Shown here: positions 23,239 to 34,722 of the stretch, piece by piece
How the letters are laid out: each line of letters begins with the position of its first letter
How positions within the stretch are numbered: the stretch's first letter is position 1
From: Amyelois transitella
Lineage: Eukaryota > Arthropoda > Insecta > Lepidoptera > Pyralidae
Assembly: GCF_032362555.1 (NCBI RefSeq)
Contig: NC_083516.1
Span: forward strand, 6,659,001-6,723,000
Direction of reading: 5' to 3'
DNA length: 64,000 nucleotides
The notes under the pieces: generated by a model
What the model was told of the DNA's origin: nothing
Databases searched by the model: none
What the model saw: the letters and a program-made list of their open reading frames with translations, nothing else
Made by a program: the position numbers and the translations under genes

Positions 23239-26200
23239 GATTGTCAATGTGCTACAAATTACCCTAATAATGGCGTAGTATATCGCGGCGTAGGAGGTAA
23301 AGCTAACGACTACGACAATAATTTCGTAGACCATTCGTAGTCGTGGCGCTCGTAGCCAATGTTTTGTTTACAAGGGCAGAATCGTTCGTCCTTTGATCAG
23401 TTACTATTTTTAAAGACTTCTTCTAAGTAGATGACACAATTTGTATTTTCAGAATTTTGTTTGCGAATCGTGTTTTGCGAAGCCGCGGGCAAAAGCTAGT
23501 TTATTATAAATTGATTTATCTCTTTGCATCTATTTGTTTATTTGCACTTCTAGCACTTAAAATTTACAATAGATGAACTTAATGCCATATGAATTTTTTT
23601 GCGAGTATGTACAAGTGGTGCGATAATAGTAAAATAATACTCTGATCTCCGAATTCGGAGAGTGAACTACAGCCTCCGAATTGGGAAAGCAATCTCGACT
23701 CTTGTCCAAAATAATAAAAAACTCAAATATTAATAAAATACTTTATTTGAAATAGACCAGTCGTTCGTTGCGAACTTGGACCTCGCAAATCCGCGGGCAA
23801 ATACTATTAAGTGCAATAAATAATTAATTCAGATAAGAAGACTCAGAAGTAAAACCAATCTGTTGTTAAGGCATCTATATTGCTTGTAACTAAAACAATC
23901 AATTTGATGTACGATAGATCCGATAACATTTATCAAGGGATATAATGCTAATGATTCATATATTGGGGCTATAGCCGATCAACTTATACGTTGTATGTCA
24001 ATTAATTATTGCAGTATAACTGATGACTTAGATTGGCGATGGCTATCATGATATATTGCTTGTTCTCTCAAAGATTTTGCTCGAAGCTTCATCAATATGC
24101 TTACGAGGTTGCAGTGTATGCATCAGGATGTAAAGCAATGACGTTGAGCATTTTTTGAACTTATTATGTGTGAAACATGTGATGTCCGACTCCTAAACAT
24201 ATAGTCGCAGTCAAAAGGAAGTGAATAGGTAGTATACACAAATTTTGGCAATTAATTATTAATTTCTATCTCAATTATTTCGGCCTAGGAACCCGCGTAT
24301 ATTAACTACTGAAGTGTAAATAAAAAGTTATTAACAAAACAAATACAGTATAGCCTTTCCTATCAGTCACTAGTATGCATTTGCTCCAAGACGACTTACC
24401 AGGTTATCACTTATGACTTTATTTGCATTCATTTACATCGGTAATAGTACTTTTGAATGTGACATGTGAATGTATTAATCAAATGACAGTAGAAAGTTAA
24501 ATTGAAATAATTCAAAACGTTACACCCACCTTTGCACTTTTCTAATACGTATTCGACGTGAAAAATATAGAGCGTATCCAAATAATATGAGCACCATCAT
24601 AAAAAACTAAAGAAAAATAAAATAATAACTCTCAATCTCAATTTTAAAATCAATTAAACGTCGCTTCCCGATACTCTTCCCTTACAACTGCGTCTCGGTG
24701 TTTGATTGTAGTTATCAGAGTAACCCTTAACCCTTCGTATTGTCAACGTGTGAAGTGCATAGATATGATAATTAGGTTCATACCTTCGTATTTAATTTGT
24801 TACCTACCACCTAATACCTTAATTAGTATGAGCACTATACGTATTTACTTTAGATAAAGTGATAAAAATTACACTTAAATTAAAAACACAATATTTCTCT
24901 AAAACATCCCTTGCGTATTAACATTAAAGTACACACGTAATGTACTTAAATGTTAAAAATAATTATTAAAGCTCAATTTTTTTTAAAGAGTGAGTATTAA
25001 GAAATTATTTGTTCTGTTTGTATAATACGCTAATATGAATGAAATGAAACCTGACTACATTTTATGTAAAAAATTGCACTTAATTATTTCTCACACAGCA
25101 GCATAAAATTGTATTCTAATTATATTTATTTAGCCTTAACAGAACTAAATTTTTTTAGTCGTCACAAAGTTTTAACGGTCGGCAACTGGCCTGAAACTAG
25201 CCCGCCTTGAAAATCCTCTCTAGCACCGTTTAACATACTAACTGTTTAACAAAGGCCATATAACAGTATTATCGCACGTTCCTATGGCATAGGTTGATGG
25301 ACTTGATATTTATTTATTCAGCAAGACTGTATAGCAACAAACGTACATTTATCTTAATATCTAAAAGAGGATACTAACTGACTGATTGATTGGCATATCC
25401 ACGCATAGTTCAAACAGGTGGGTCTAGAAATTTGCATTTTTGCGTGCGGGTCTTTTATGCGGTATGGGTGCACTAAAAAAGGAATTCCCGAAATTCTCTC
25501 GGGAAAGGAAAGTTTAAAGACTTGAAAGTCACGTTTAGTTGATGTTAATGAGATTGTTAGTTCATTTTCAAAAAAGAAGAATCCCAGATAATATGATTTT
25601 TCAATCTGCGTGGAAGATAAGTGGTTGGCATTGGCACTGGCACTCACAAATGAATAATATTGATCTAAAATTAACATTAGGCAAAACCCACACGGATTGA
25701 GTTAATTTCGCACACAATACTTGCTAGCTTTTCTCTGCGTTTGCGTGGGTCTCTATTGTATATTTACATCGGAATTTAAGTAAAGGAGAAATCGATAAAG
25801 CGTGGTTATCGGTACCAAATTATTTTTAGAGTATGGATTGAAGTTCAAGTACGTTAAGTAGTTTTACGCATTTGTGGTTTATATTATAAAATTCGTAGCG
25901 TTGGTAATCTCTTTATGTCTGTTCTGGATTGGGTAATTCAAGTTTTAACAATTAGCGTCTTCCATGTTACTTCTTGCATTGGGCAGAATTTTTTGCAGCA
26001 GATCAACTTTTGCAAAGTTGATCCCCTCCGATCGAGATTTTTTTGTATGACGTCATGCCTTTGCTCTTTCGACTGTCCTATATGCATGCGGCTTACAGGG
26101 TCCATTAGGTACATTAATACTTACTTGAATACAATAAATCAAAAATACGCACAATACATATCACGTTTTGATCCCTTACGGGGTAGTCAGAAGCGACAGT

Positions 26201-27332
26201 GGCTAGACTCAAGGCTACATTAAGCTGGATGCCTTTTAATTATTGCATGGCAATAAATCAAACGTTCGATAAACATTCGGTAGTAATCTAGTTCCAACCA
26301 GTTGTAAATTTGTAGTGTTGCCAACTCCAATACTATACATTGAGGGTAGGTATAAAACTGTAGATAATCTTTCAAAAAACTCTAAAAGTCTCCTCTGAAA
26401 AAAACCTGAAACTTACCTACAGGTACCTTTTTTTGAGACGTTGGTTTGGAACCCCGAAGGAATGAACTTTAGGTCCATAAAATTCTTTTTTAGAATTTTA
26501 GTATAGAAAAATGGCAAAATTGAAAACTGTGAACACATCGAAATAACTGTAGATCTACATTTAAAGCTAAGCTGGGTTGGCTACACTGCGAATACGAACG
26601 TTTTGTGCTTGCCAGCTGATAAAACCGGATTGGATTTATAGCAAACTCATTGCGATTGTGGCACTGTAACCTTGTGAATCGGTCACTTGAAATCACATCT
26701 TCACAAATCATTTCAAATACTTAGATAAGCAATCATAATCTATCCCTAGTTATTTCATGACTGCGAGATGTGTTTGTTAAACTTAATTCTTCTTCTAGAA
26801 TACTTTCCTTGAATAAAACTACTGAATTCAAAGTGAACCTGTATTTTTTAAAACAGTAGATAAAATATAAATAAAATAACCTAATAGTTTGCCCATGCAA
26901 AGCCTTCCGTTTTTCATAAAAAACTAGGTACTCCTAAAGGTTTTTATGACTCCGTGTTATTTTTTACAAAGAAAAGATCTTTTATTTTCCATCATATAAT
27001 TATTATAATTATCATGAATAAGAAATGGAGTATGAATTAGGTAGGTACATAGCTAGTAACTCGTATTTTTGATTAATTTTGTTTTAATTTTTTTTATGAT
27101 ATACATATAGTTAAGTAGTTAAATATTAATTATTGATATTGATATTTTATATGTAAACGTTTTTTTTTCCACAGTTGCTTTGTTTCAGAACAGAGTCCGG
27201 GACACAAAGGTAGGTATAAAGGTATTCTGTATGGGGCTTAATCAAAACGTGTTTGACGACCCGAAATTGTTAGGGAAATTACGAGATTGTAAGGTTATTG
27301 TGTGATTAAGGTGTAAAATGTACTTATATAAC

Positions 27333-27500
27333 GTACATACATACATATAATCAGTTCTTTATCCCTTACGAGGTAGACAGTGCCAACCGCCTAGAAATGG
27401 CATGGCGCATGGCATGAAATTAGGATTCAAATAGAAAAAAGTTGCTAGCGCCTTAAAGAAGAATTCCAAGTTTATAATACTTGACAATCTTCACGGGAAG
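27333..27500 (-). repeat. Dispersed repeat family A, decayed copy
   Basis: Keeps ttatcccttacgaggtagacagtgccaac and aagttgctagcgccttaaagaagaattccaag, with the middle lost. Confidence 0.55.
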
Positions 27501-29379
27501 AGAAGTAGCTGACAAACACTATGTTTTTTTCTTCGTTACCAATTCAGCATGGCAGGTATGTAAATAGACACTTGGAAAATGCAGTCGATAAATTAATAGA
27601 TGCAATACAAGTGACCAGGAAAATTTAAAAATGGGTTCTCATCCCTATTATATCTAATATACCTATCCCAACTATATTCATATTGATTGTTTATCAAACT
27701 TTCCTTCTAATTTACACGCAAACGAGCAAAATAGGAATTTTAGTTAGGTAAACTCGGGAGGAGCTGGGGGCGAAAGCTTACATAGAACCAAAACAAACAA
27801 ATTTGAGAGAATTGAGATTTCGTAACTATACCAACAGGGTAGCATTAAACTCAAATTATTAATCCATTCAGTAGTGTTTGAGTGTAAGATTAACAAATAC
27901 ACACACATAGGTAGAATGATAGGATAATATTAGTAGGATAAGGAGGATTTACTAAAAAAATCTACGAGTCGTTAGGAACCATTGATAAAATAAAATGATG
28001 ACAGTCTCCTTGTATCTATAAAATTTTGCAAATTTAAAGTAGGTAGGTAATTTTAAATTTGCCACATCTGGCGCGCAGAAAAATTACGCCATATTATGAA
28101 ATTTGTATTAACATTTAAATTAAAATAACATATTAAACCTACACCGTATTTTAGGATACTTTATGGATTGAAATATTTACTTAAGTAATATTAATCGTAA
28201 TGATTTTTCTGGCTAAAGTTCTGGAGTAGGTACAATGGTGGAGCTTGCATTAAAAGACTTATGTACCTATGGATAAAGCGAAAGAACACAAAATATGAAA
28301 AGAATCTACAAAACAAAGTTTTGACTTAGTACCTACTTAATTAATAGAGAGGGTTATATACGCACAGATTCTAATTTCTACAACATAAACTTAAGTAACT
28401 AAATCTACCTAACAAGAAAGACATGAGTACATGAATAAGAATGACGATAAAGTACGTGGTGGTCTAAAAGAGAAAAGAAATTTAAAAAAAAACAGATCTT
28501 GCTATCCCTATATTAGGTTAACGTCGGGCGCCGTCAATAAAAGTAAAAACTCTGTTCCTTATTTTAACACTAAGTTGGAAAATAAATGAGTACCTATGAA
28601 TACGGTTCCAGACCGCACAAAGTTTTGTAAATTTTTATGGAAGTTGTCGAATTTGCTCTTTTTTATCATTTGCACAGGTGGCCCTGATACATTATTTGTT
28701 TGATTTTATTGTATTACTGTATGTGAGTGTTATGTATTACTTTAATATGTTAGATACAATTTACAGGTACATTAAAGGTGAACCTTCCAGGTAGGAAGGT
28801 TCACTTTTAGTGATAAGGTTGCCTTTTGAAAAACATGATTGTGAATCTGCTGTAATTTACTGTGGCGAAATTAAGAGTTATTGTATCGTATTGTATGTGT
28901 GTGAATTCATGCAATAGTTTTATATTATAACTGAATTTTCTTCCGCAAAACACATGTATGGCTGCTTTTCAAGCATAACATAACCTAAATTGCCTGCAAA
29001 TGTGTCTTTATGTTAATGTACATTAACATAAATAAACACTTGCAGAACTAACATATTAGAGCCATGGTATAACATATGTATGTGTCTGTTTATTATAACT
29101 TTTTGGTTTAGTTAAAGTCTAAATAAATTTAATGATAATGTCTTACCTTGCCATTTTGTCTTTCATTATAACTAAACTTATAAATAAAAATAAAACAAGT
29201 TCTATAACAACAAATGTTCAAAACTTTCACTCATACAATTGCGAAACTTAAAAACTAGAAACTGTGACTGTTTCAGTGTTTGTTTACGGACTTTCTCAAT
29301 GGGCCCGGTTTATTTCACGTGTCGGCAAAACATTGTGAATGAGGTTTAGCAGGCGATCGATATGGAGTAGCTATAGGAA

Positions 29380-29500
29380 CTCTATCGCGGCGACTGATTG
29401 CCTACGGAGCTGTGAGCGACTGCGGCTTCGGTCCGCCGGTTTGGCTTGCCGCTTAGGAGCGCTAGGGCTGCTCATGACGTCACACAGACGAGCAATCAAT
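29380..29500 (-). promoter_or_regulatory. Promoter-like GC-rich island, possibly for the transporter
   Basis: A GC- and CpG-richer block (about 29360-29590) stands out from AT-rich surroundings. On minus it has a TCAGTC initiator match (29397-29392), and a palindromic CRE, TGACGTCA (29475-29482), sits about 80 bp upstream of it. A strong donor, AAG|GTAAGA, lies at 29147/29146, about 250 bp downstream. Splicing to the acceptor at 21824 would make this the transporter's 5'UTR exon. However, that exon would carry upstream ATGs out of frame with the main ORF. The link to the gene is inference. Confidence 0.35.
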
Positions 29501-30655
29501 GGACATGGCAGACCTTGAACTGCCACTCCGACGTGCGGATAAGCCTGAATATTTCATGCAACGTGACGCCGAATGTGAGGGAGTCACATATCGCCAGTTT
29601 AGACTTAACTATAAATTGATAAGCGTTACATCAGTAGTGCACTTAATAAGTAACTGAAATAGGCACTGTTTAGCAATTATGCCCTAAAGTTTAGCTAAGT
29701 TGACTATATAACTTTTTGCAGCCGCCATATGGACGGCAACTGTAAGCTGGCCTAAATGAAATGCGATTTGATTTAGCTTACAGTGGTTTTGTCACAAAAC
29801 TTTTAAGTAGATAGATGTCTATTTTGGGTCTAGATATAGATAGGTATGTCTTATGTGTTTCACAATATATCCTTCTTTATACGTTCTCTCAGTTTTGGTA
29901 ATAATTTAGTTGATTGCGAAAATTTCACTAAATTAGTATGAAAAGTTTTAGTGGTGGAACACAAATTTTCACCGCATAATAAATATGTAGAGTGTGCTGG
30001 CATATACGAGGCTATTAATTACTTGGCTCGTTTTAGCAGTTCCTTATTCAAAAAGTTAAACGGGACCCTTGAATGAATGACTATGTCCGTCTGTCTGTCA
30101 TAGGGCTGTAGGTAACTTTATTTCAGGAATCGTATCTAATAGCTAGACGGTAAAAAAACTCACAGAAGGTTATTTCTGTTGCAGCTAACACAACAAATAC
30201 GAAAAACAGAATAAAATAATACTTAAAGTCGAACAACAAACGTGATTTTCTTCTTTATATTAATATTAGGAACCTTTGTTTGGCTTCGATCATATATTTC
30301 AAAAATATTTGATCGAAGCCATGTATATGCATGCATACATGAAAATGCATGAAATTAGGTAATAAGTACCTAGTTATTTACTAAATGTTTACTTTCATAT
30401 CAAAAATAAATAATTAATAAAATAAAATCGATGTATGAAGGGCTGCCATACAACAAACGAGATTTTATGTTTGCCTGCGATTTGTTACGATGCGGACTGA
30501 CTGTATACGGAACCCTGCGCACGAGATTGACTCGCACTTGACATACATATATAATTAAAAATGACTTGACCGATACAGGTGCGGGTTTCACTTACATATT
30601 TAGAATTTGACTTATTTCATTCCGTAGAAATATAGGTAATAGATGATAACTTCAC

Positions 30656-30802
30656 ACTACATACATACATACATAAAATCACGCCTCTTTCCCGGAGGGG
30701 TAGGCAGAGACTACCTCTTTCCACTTGCCACGATCTCTGCATATTTCCTTCGTTTCATCCACATTCATAATTCTCTTCATGCAAGCTCGGCGGTTTCGGG
30801 TA
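30656..30802 (+). repeat. Dispersed repeat family B copy
   Basis: A (CATA)n start followed by aaatcacgcctctttcccgg, cacttgccacgatctctgc, catccacattcataattctc and gcaagctcggcggtttcggg. This is the best-preserved of the three copies in the window. Confidence 0.65.
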
Positions 30803-31649
30803 ATTTTAACTAATCTAACATAACACATGACATGATAACTTCACACTCTTGGAACTAAAAATAGTGGTTCCTATATTTGGCTAACTAAAAGTTATTTTGT
30901 TAGCTAAGATCTGCTTATATTTGGAAAAGATTATTATGAAATCAAATATTATCGAAAATCAATGAAATTACGATTAGCTTACAACTTACAACACTAGATT
31001 GTAAAGTACACAAAGTACTATTGTATACTACTGTTGTTCATGTTCTATAAACAACCAATGGAAGCAGATTTTCCTGGAAGCGTTATTTAGGTACTGTCAA
31101 GTTTTATACCTTCATTTTATATTTATTAGTCATCTTTATGTTTCTTGACAATGGCAGGCATGTGTGGGCCAAATGTGCTCAAAGCTATAGTCAGGTCCAG
31201 TCTATGTCAATTGTCGTTGTGTATACATTTAACTATCAACAATGGTTGATATGAAGGGTGTTCCAGATTTTCATAATGCTTGGATAGAAAATGTATGATA
31301 ACGCTTATCTCCGTAAGTACTGAACCGATTTATAAAAACTTTCACCAATTGCTTTGTTTTTACTCAGAAGAACATTTTAAGTTTGTTTCATCAAAATCGG
31401 TTCACTAAAAAAAAGTTATCGTCATTTGAATGAACCCAAGGCATGAGTTTGCCTGTGAATAAGTTACGAAATTTAATATTTAGGTCATTTATCACTTACG
31501 TACTGTACGACAGCATTATACCTATAACATATAAATATATGTGAAAATCAGTTAAATAATATCCTGGTTTTGCCGCACATAACATGCGTAATTCTCACGT
31601 AAAAAGAATTTTGGTTTGTTATTCTACTTTAATTTCGACACCACCGTAA

Positions 31650-31985
31650 CGGCTTCGATGGTCCAGTGGTTGGCGCGTGAGACTGAAGTTGGCGGTCCAA
31701 GTTCGAGCCCCAACAAAAACAAAATATTATTTTTAATTATTAAATATTTTTTTTTGAATCAACTCTAAATTTACAAACAGGCAACAGCTAGTAATATAAT
31801 AATCCTCCTGGCGTTAGTCACGCTATTTTGCTCACCTCTTTGGACGTTCAGTTTCTTCACTATGTTTGTCCCTCACTGTAAGAGAATTAGCACTCAAACT
31901 TACAAAAGAGTCATTGGTACGTGGCCGCGGTAAGATTTGAACCAGTGCAATCCTGTGCTGGTTAGGCTAATCACCTTGAAATTAT
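31650..31985. repeat. tRNA-like SINE head and an antisense SINE tail
   Basis: At 31650-31712 a tRNA-like block has an A-box-like tggtccagtggttggcg and a B-box-like gttcgagcccc, then an A/T-rich run. At 31850-31985 lies the antisense body (tccctcactgtaagag...ggtaagatttgaaccagtgcaatcc) of a SINE like that at 14886. Confidence 0.55.
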
Positions 31986-32367
31986 TTTAGGCAATAAACA
32001 AGCAACCTGTCAATATTTTAATCAAAATCAAAATTTGTCATCGTTGGGTCATTACAGTTATTTCGTGATTTCTCTATCTAACCCTTGAGGGACAAAAATG
32101 TGATTAGGTATAGTATGATGTAGGTATTTATTGATCACGCACCTTACGTTAGACTAGCGACGTTCTTTTGTTGAGTCAATAAAAATATTACCTTCTAATT
32201 ATGCCCTAGTTAACATTGAAGAAGTAGAACTCGCTCGACCAGGCTATGAATATGAGCGGTGGAGTGATAATTGGATCCGACCGTATGTATGACCCGTTAC
32301 AATTCCTAAAACACCACCGTTCGGTAAACAAATGCACCCAATGTGTGTCACCAGGCGATACCACCTC

Positions 32368-32374
32368 TATAAAA
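32368..32374 (+). promoter_or_regulatory. TATA box of the secreted-protein locus
   Basis: TATAAAA lies 75 bp before the first ATG at 32449. A start site would be expected near 32398-32410, where ggatcagcc contains a weak TCAG initiator. This fits a short 5'UTR of about 40-50 nt. Confidence 0.65.
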
Positions 32375-32448
32375 CAACCATTTCGCACGACTGGAGATTA
32401 TACCAGGATCAGCCATTGAAGGAATCGGTGCAATAGAATCTTTCGAAA

Positions 32449-32787
32449 ATGGAGATCTTGTTGAATTTACCTCCATTATTTATTCTCCTTTTATTCGCGG
32501 TCCATATTCAATCAAAGCCCGTTTCAGATAGTAGTAATACTAATTCCTTAATATCGCATGGTACAGAGGGAGAGGTTGAAATGATGGAAATAGCAGAAGC
32601 GCAAAATCCGTTTCTACCAAGGTTCGCTATGAAAAAGCTGAAAGAACGACGGGAGCAAGCGCGAGCGCAAAGGAGGAACAACCAAGCGCAAAAGTTGAGC
32701 AACCCGATACAGGCGCACGCGCACCCAAATGTTTGGTGCCTGCACAATCCATACAGACGATATTATGTAAGTAGTTGTAAGCTTTAA
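32449..32787 (+). CDS. Small secreted protein of unknown function (first of tandem pair)
   Basis: Not recognised. The open frame is 112 aa. A clear signal peptide is followed by a short acidic part (EGEVEMMEIAEA), a strongly basic stretch (KKLKERREQARAQRRNNQ) and a tail with aromatic residues (CLHNPYRRYY). Start: first ATG after a well-placed TATA box. The frame ends VSSCKL, but the codons for VSS are GTAAGTAGT, a consensus splice donor at 32767. If it is used, the coding part stops after RRYY (residue 106), and the acceptor at 33268 supplies TAA at once. No AATAAA or ATTAAA exists between here and the next ORF, which favours that splice. Function is unknown; secretion is the only supported inference. 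Confidence 0.6.
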   Translation: MEILLNLPPLFILLLFAVHIQSKPVSDSSNTNSLISHGTEGEVEMMEIAEAQNPFLPRFAMKKLKERREQARAQRRNNQAQKLSNPIQAHAHPNVWCLHNPYRRYYVSSCKL

Positions 32788-33280
32788 TGTGGGAATATAA
32801 AATAAGCAGATGTTTACGGTTTTGTCTGTCACAAATATTTAAGAAAAACTGTTTTTTTGTGACACTCAGTATTTACAACTGTGTTAAGTTCACGTTATAC
32901 AGTTTACATATGAATAAGCAGTGAGAAATACAGGTATATCTCGGGATGCTCTCCACAAAGATGAGGATGAAACCGAGACTCACGCCAGAAGGATTTAGAA
33001 TTGAGATAACTACCTATTCCTTAAGTCTGTTTGTTATTTTATTTTGTTTGATGTACACATTGAAGACTCAATTTTATCAGTTTGGGAATTTCATTTAGTA
33101 TGTGAACAATGATGTTCGTGTACATGTATCAATATTTACTTAACTGATTCCCGTATTCGTAACGGCCACCTTTCTTTGACCCAGATCTTGAAAATATAAG
33201 AATTCGGAATGAGATGTAATCGACAGATTCATTTCTGCTGTGGCATTAATAAGTACCTTGACTTTCAGTAAACATCAAAC

Positions 33281-33868
33281 ATGAACAAACGGGTGATTTG
33301 GCTGATGACGTTAGTGCTCGCGAGTGTGCTTGCTGATCCTACTTCAAAACAAAAAGTTTCGAGTGATAACAACCAGCCTTTGTCACAAAGTACCAGCGAG
33401 GAAGCAAAACATGACGACAAACCATTGTTAAACAAAACCGATTCAGAACAAAAGAACCAAATTACAAATACCAACGTTAAAACAAGGGAAGATGCAGCAA
33501 ATATAGAAGATTCTAATGTGGAGTTAATAATTAATGTCGAAGAAACTATTGATCCTGTCGAAGAACAATTTCCACAAATACAAGATGTGCTAAATATTGA
33601 CGATGGAGATTTCAAAATATTGGATCGTGAAGATTTTAACCGGGACGAGGCAATGGAAAGTAATCCTGACGAAATAATGCAAACTGCCGCTGGATTCGTG
33701 CCTGTGCCTATCATAAGGAAATTCAGACAAAAACAGAAGGCGAGACGCCGCGTCGCCACTCGCCGGCAGTTCAAACGTCACCCACGCCCGTACACGCCAT
33801 GGCGGTATTTGTATCCATACTCTTATTACTCGTTTTATCGGCCGAGCTCTCTAAGATACTTTTATTAG
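33281..33868 (+). CDS. Secreted acidic/basic protein of unknown function (second of tandem pair)
   Basis: Not recognised. 195 aa in one exon, ending TAG. The signal peptide (MNKRVIWLMTLVLASVLA, likely cut before DPTS) precedes a Ser/Asn/Gln/Glu-rich low-complexity region. Next come an acidic middle (NVEETIDPVEEQFPQ, DVLNIDDGDFKILDREDF), a basic stretch (RKFRQKQKARRRVATRRQFKRH) and a Tyr-rich end (YLYPYSYYSFY...SLRYFY). The order signal-acidic-basic-aromatic mirrors the 32449 product, with FVPVPIIRKFRQKQKARRR against FLPRFAMKKLKERREQAR. The ATG lies 13 nt after a splice acceptor (ctttcag|t), and no TATA box is placed for its own promoter. Polyadenylation signals are at 33874-33879 and 34014-34019. 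Confidence 0.7.
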   Translation: MNKRVIWLMTLVLASVLADPTSKQKVSSDNNQPLSQSTSEEAKHDDKPLLNKTDSEQKNQITNTNVKTREDAANIEDSNVELIINVEETIDPVEEQFPQIQDVLNIDDGDFKILDREDFNRDEAMESNPDEIMQTAAGFVPVPIIRKFRQKQKARRRVATRRQFKRHPRPYTPWRYLYPYSYYSFYRPSSLRYFY

Positions 33869-33873
33869 TAAGA

Positions 33874-33879
33874 AATAAA
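33874..33879 (+). terminator. Polyadenylation signal of the secreted-protein locus
   Basis: AATAAA begins 6 nt after the TAG stop of the 33281 ORF. A second AATAAA at 34014-34019 is an alternative that would make the transcript reach the 3' end of MED1. Confidence 0.55.
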
Positions 33880-34043
33880 GCGAGCCACAGAAAAGTATAC
33901 CACCTAAGTATAGATATATTGTAGCTGATTTACTTTTCTCTGAGACCCATTGTACAAAGCCTTATTGTAATTTATTACTCTGTATGGGTAGGTACCCAAT
34001 TTTTTTGTTTGTAAATAAAAATATTATGAATATTTTCAACACA

Positions 34044-34049
34044 TTTATT
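34044..34049 (-). terminator. Probable MED1 polyadenylation signal
   Basis: AATAAA on minus (TTTATT on plus), 674 nt after the MED1 stop. The interval 34050-34722 holds no ORF and is read as MED1 3'UTR. Other AATAAA-like sites between cannot be ruled out. Confidence 0.45.
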
Positions 34050-34722
34050 TCCAAAAAAAAATCTTTGCAATCATAAGCATAAATTCCTTACCAATTAATT
34101 TATAATTACATATATTATCATTTCATTATATTTACAGTGATTGAAAAATTATTTTGTTCACTATCCCTACTCTTCTTAAATATAGGACTACATACACAAA
34201 GTTGTACACGAATTTTATGCTTTACACACACATGGCAGTTGAGTGATTATAATCCCATTGTATGATATTTTATCCGTGCCTCCTTACATCTTGAATGAAA
34301 AAGGTTTGATGACACATTATTATTAAATACGATTGCAGAGTGTACACAAATAGATCACAAATTGTCAGATCATGTGGTCATCAAAACATTATACACGATC
34401 AAATAACATCTAATGACAAACAAGATGACTAATTAACGTTTTGCGTAATACATAAATATTTTAGTATTTTATAAATAATTGGAATTATCGTATTACTAAA
34501 GGTAAACTGTACGCTTCGTATTTATCCCAAATTCGATTAGAGGGTATTTTAATGAAAAATAAATTTTACAGTTCATACTGTATAAATTGTCATTTTTAAG
34601 AAATGAGTAACTAAAATAATATTATGTTCCCTAATTGACGATATTAATTAAAAGTTTCTCTTAAGATAGTTACATCTTAAGTCAGTCAGGAGATATTTTG
34701 CGCGTGTATTTAGCATTTTCAC

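Larger units (their letters stand above)
21824..29146 (-). other. Upstream region or first intron of the transporter; no gene recognised
   Basis: AT-rich sequence in which no open frame resembles a known protein or has supporting exon structure. It holds the foldback element at 22451-23238, an RTE-like tail (ccgcgggcaaaagctagt near 23483), short hairpins at 26006-26027 and 28778-28804, a degraded family A copy at 27333-27500 and another scrap at 26155-26235. If the promoter at 29.4 kb belongs to the transporter, this is its first intron. Confidence 0.45.

Noticed and set aside
25354-25677. 107-aa minus-strand open frame in the transporter upstream region
   Set aside because: No recognisable domain or splice sites that extend it; composition matches the background.
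31655-31715. Possible tRNA-Glu-like gene
   Set aside because: Good A-box but no closing acceptor stem; it looks like another SINE head.
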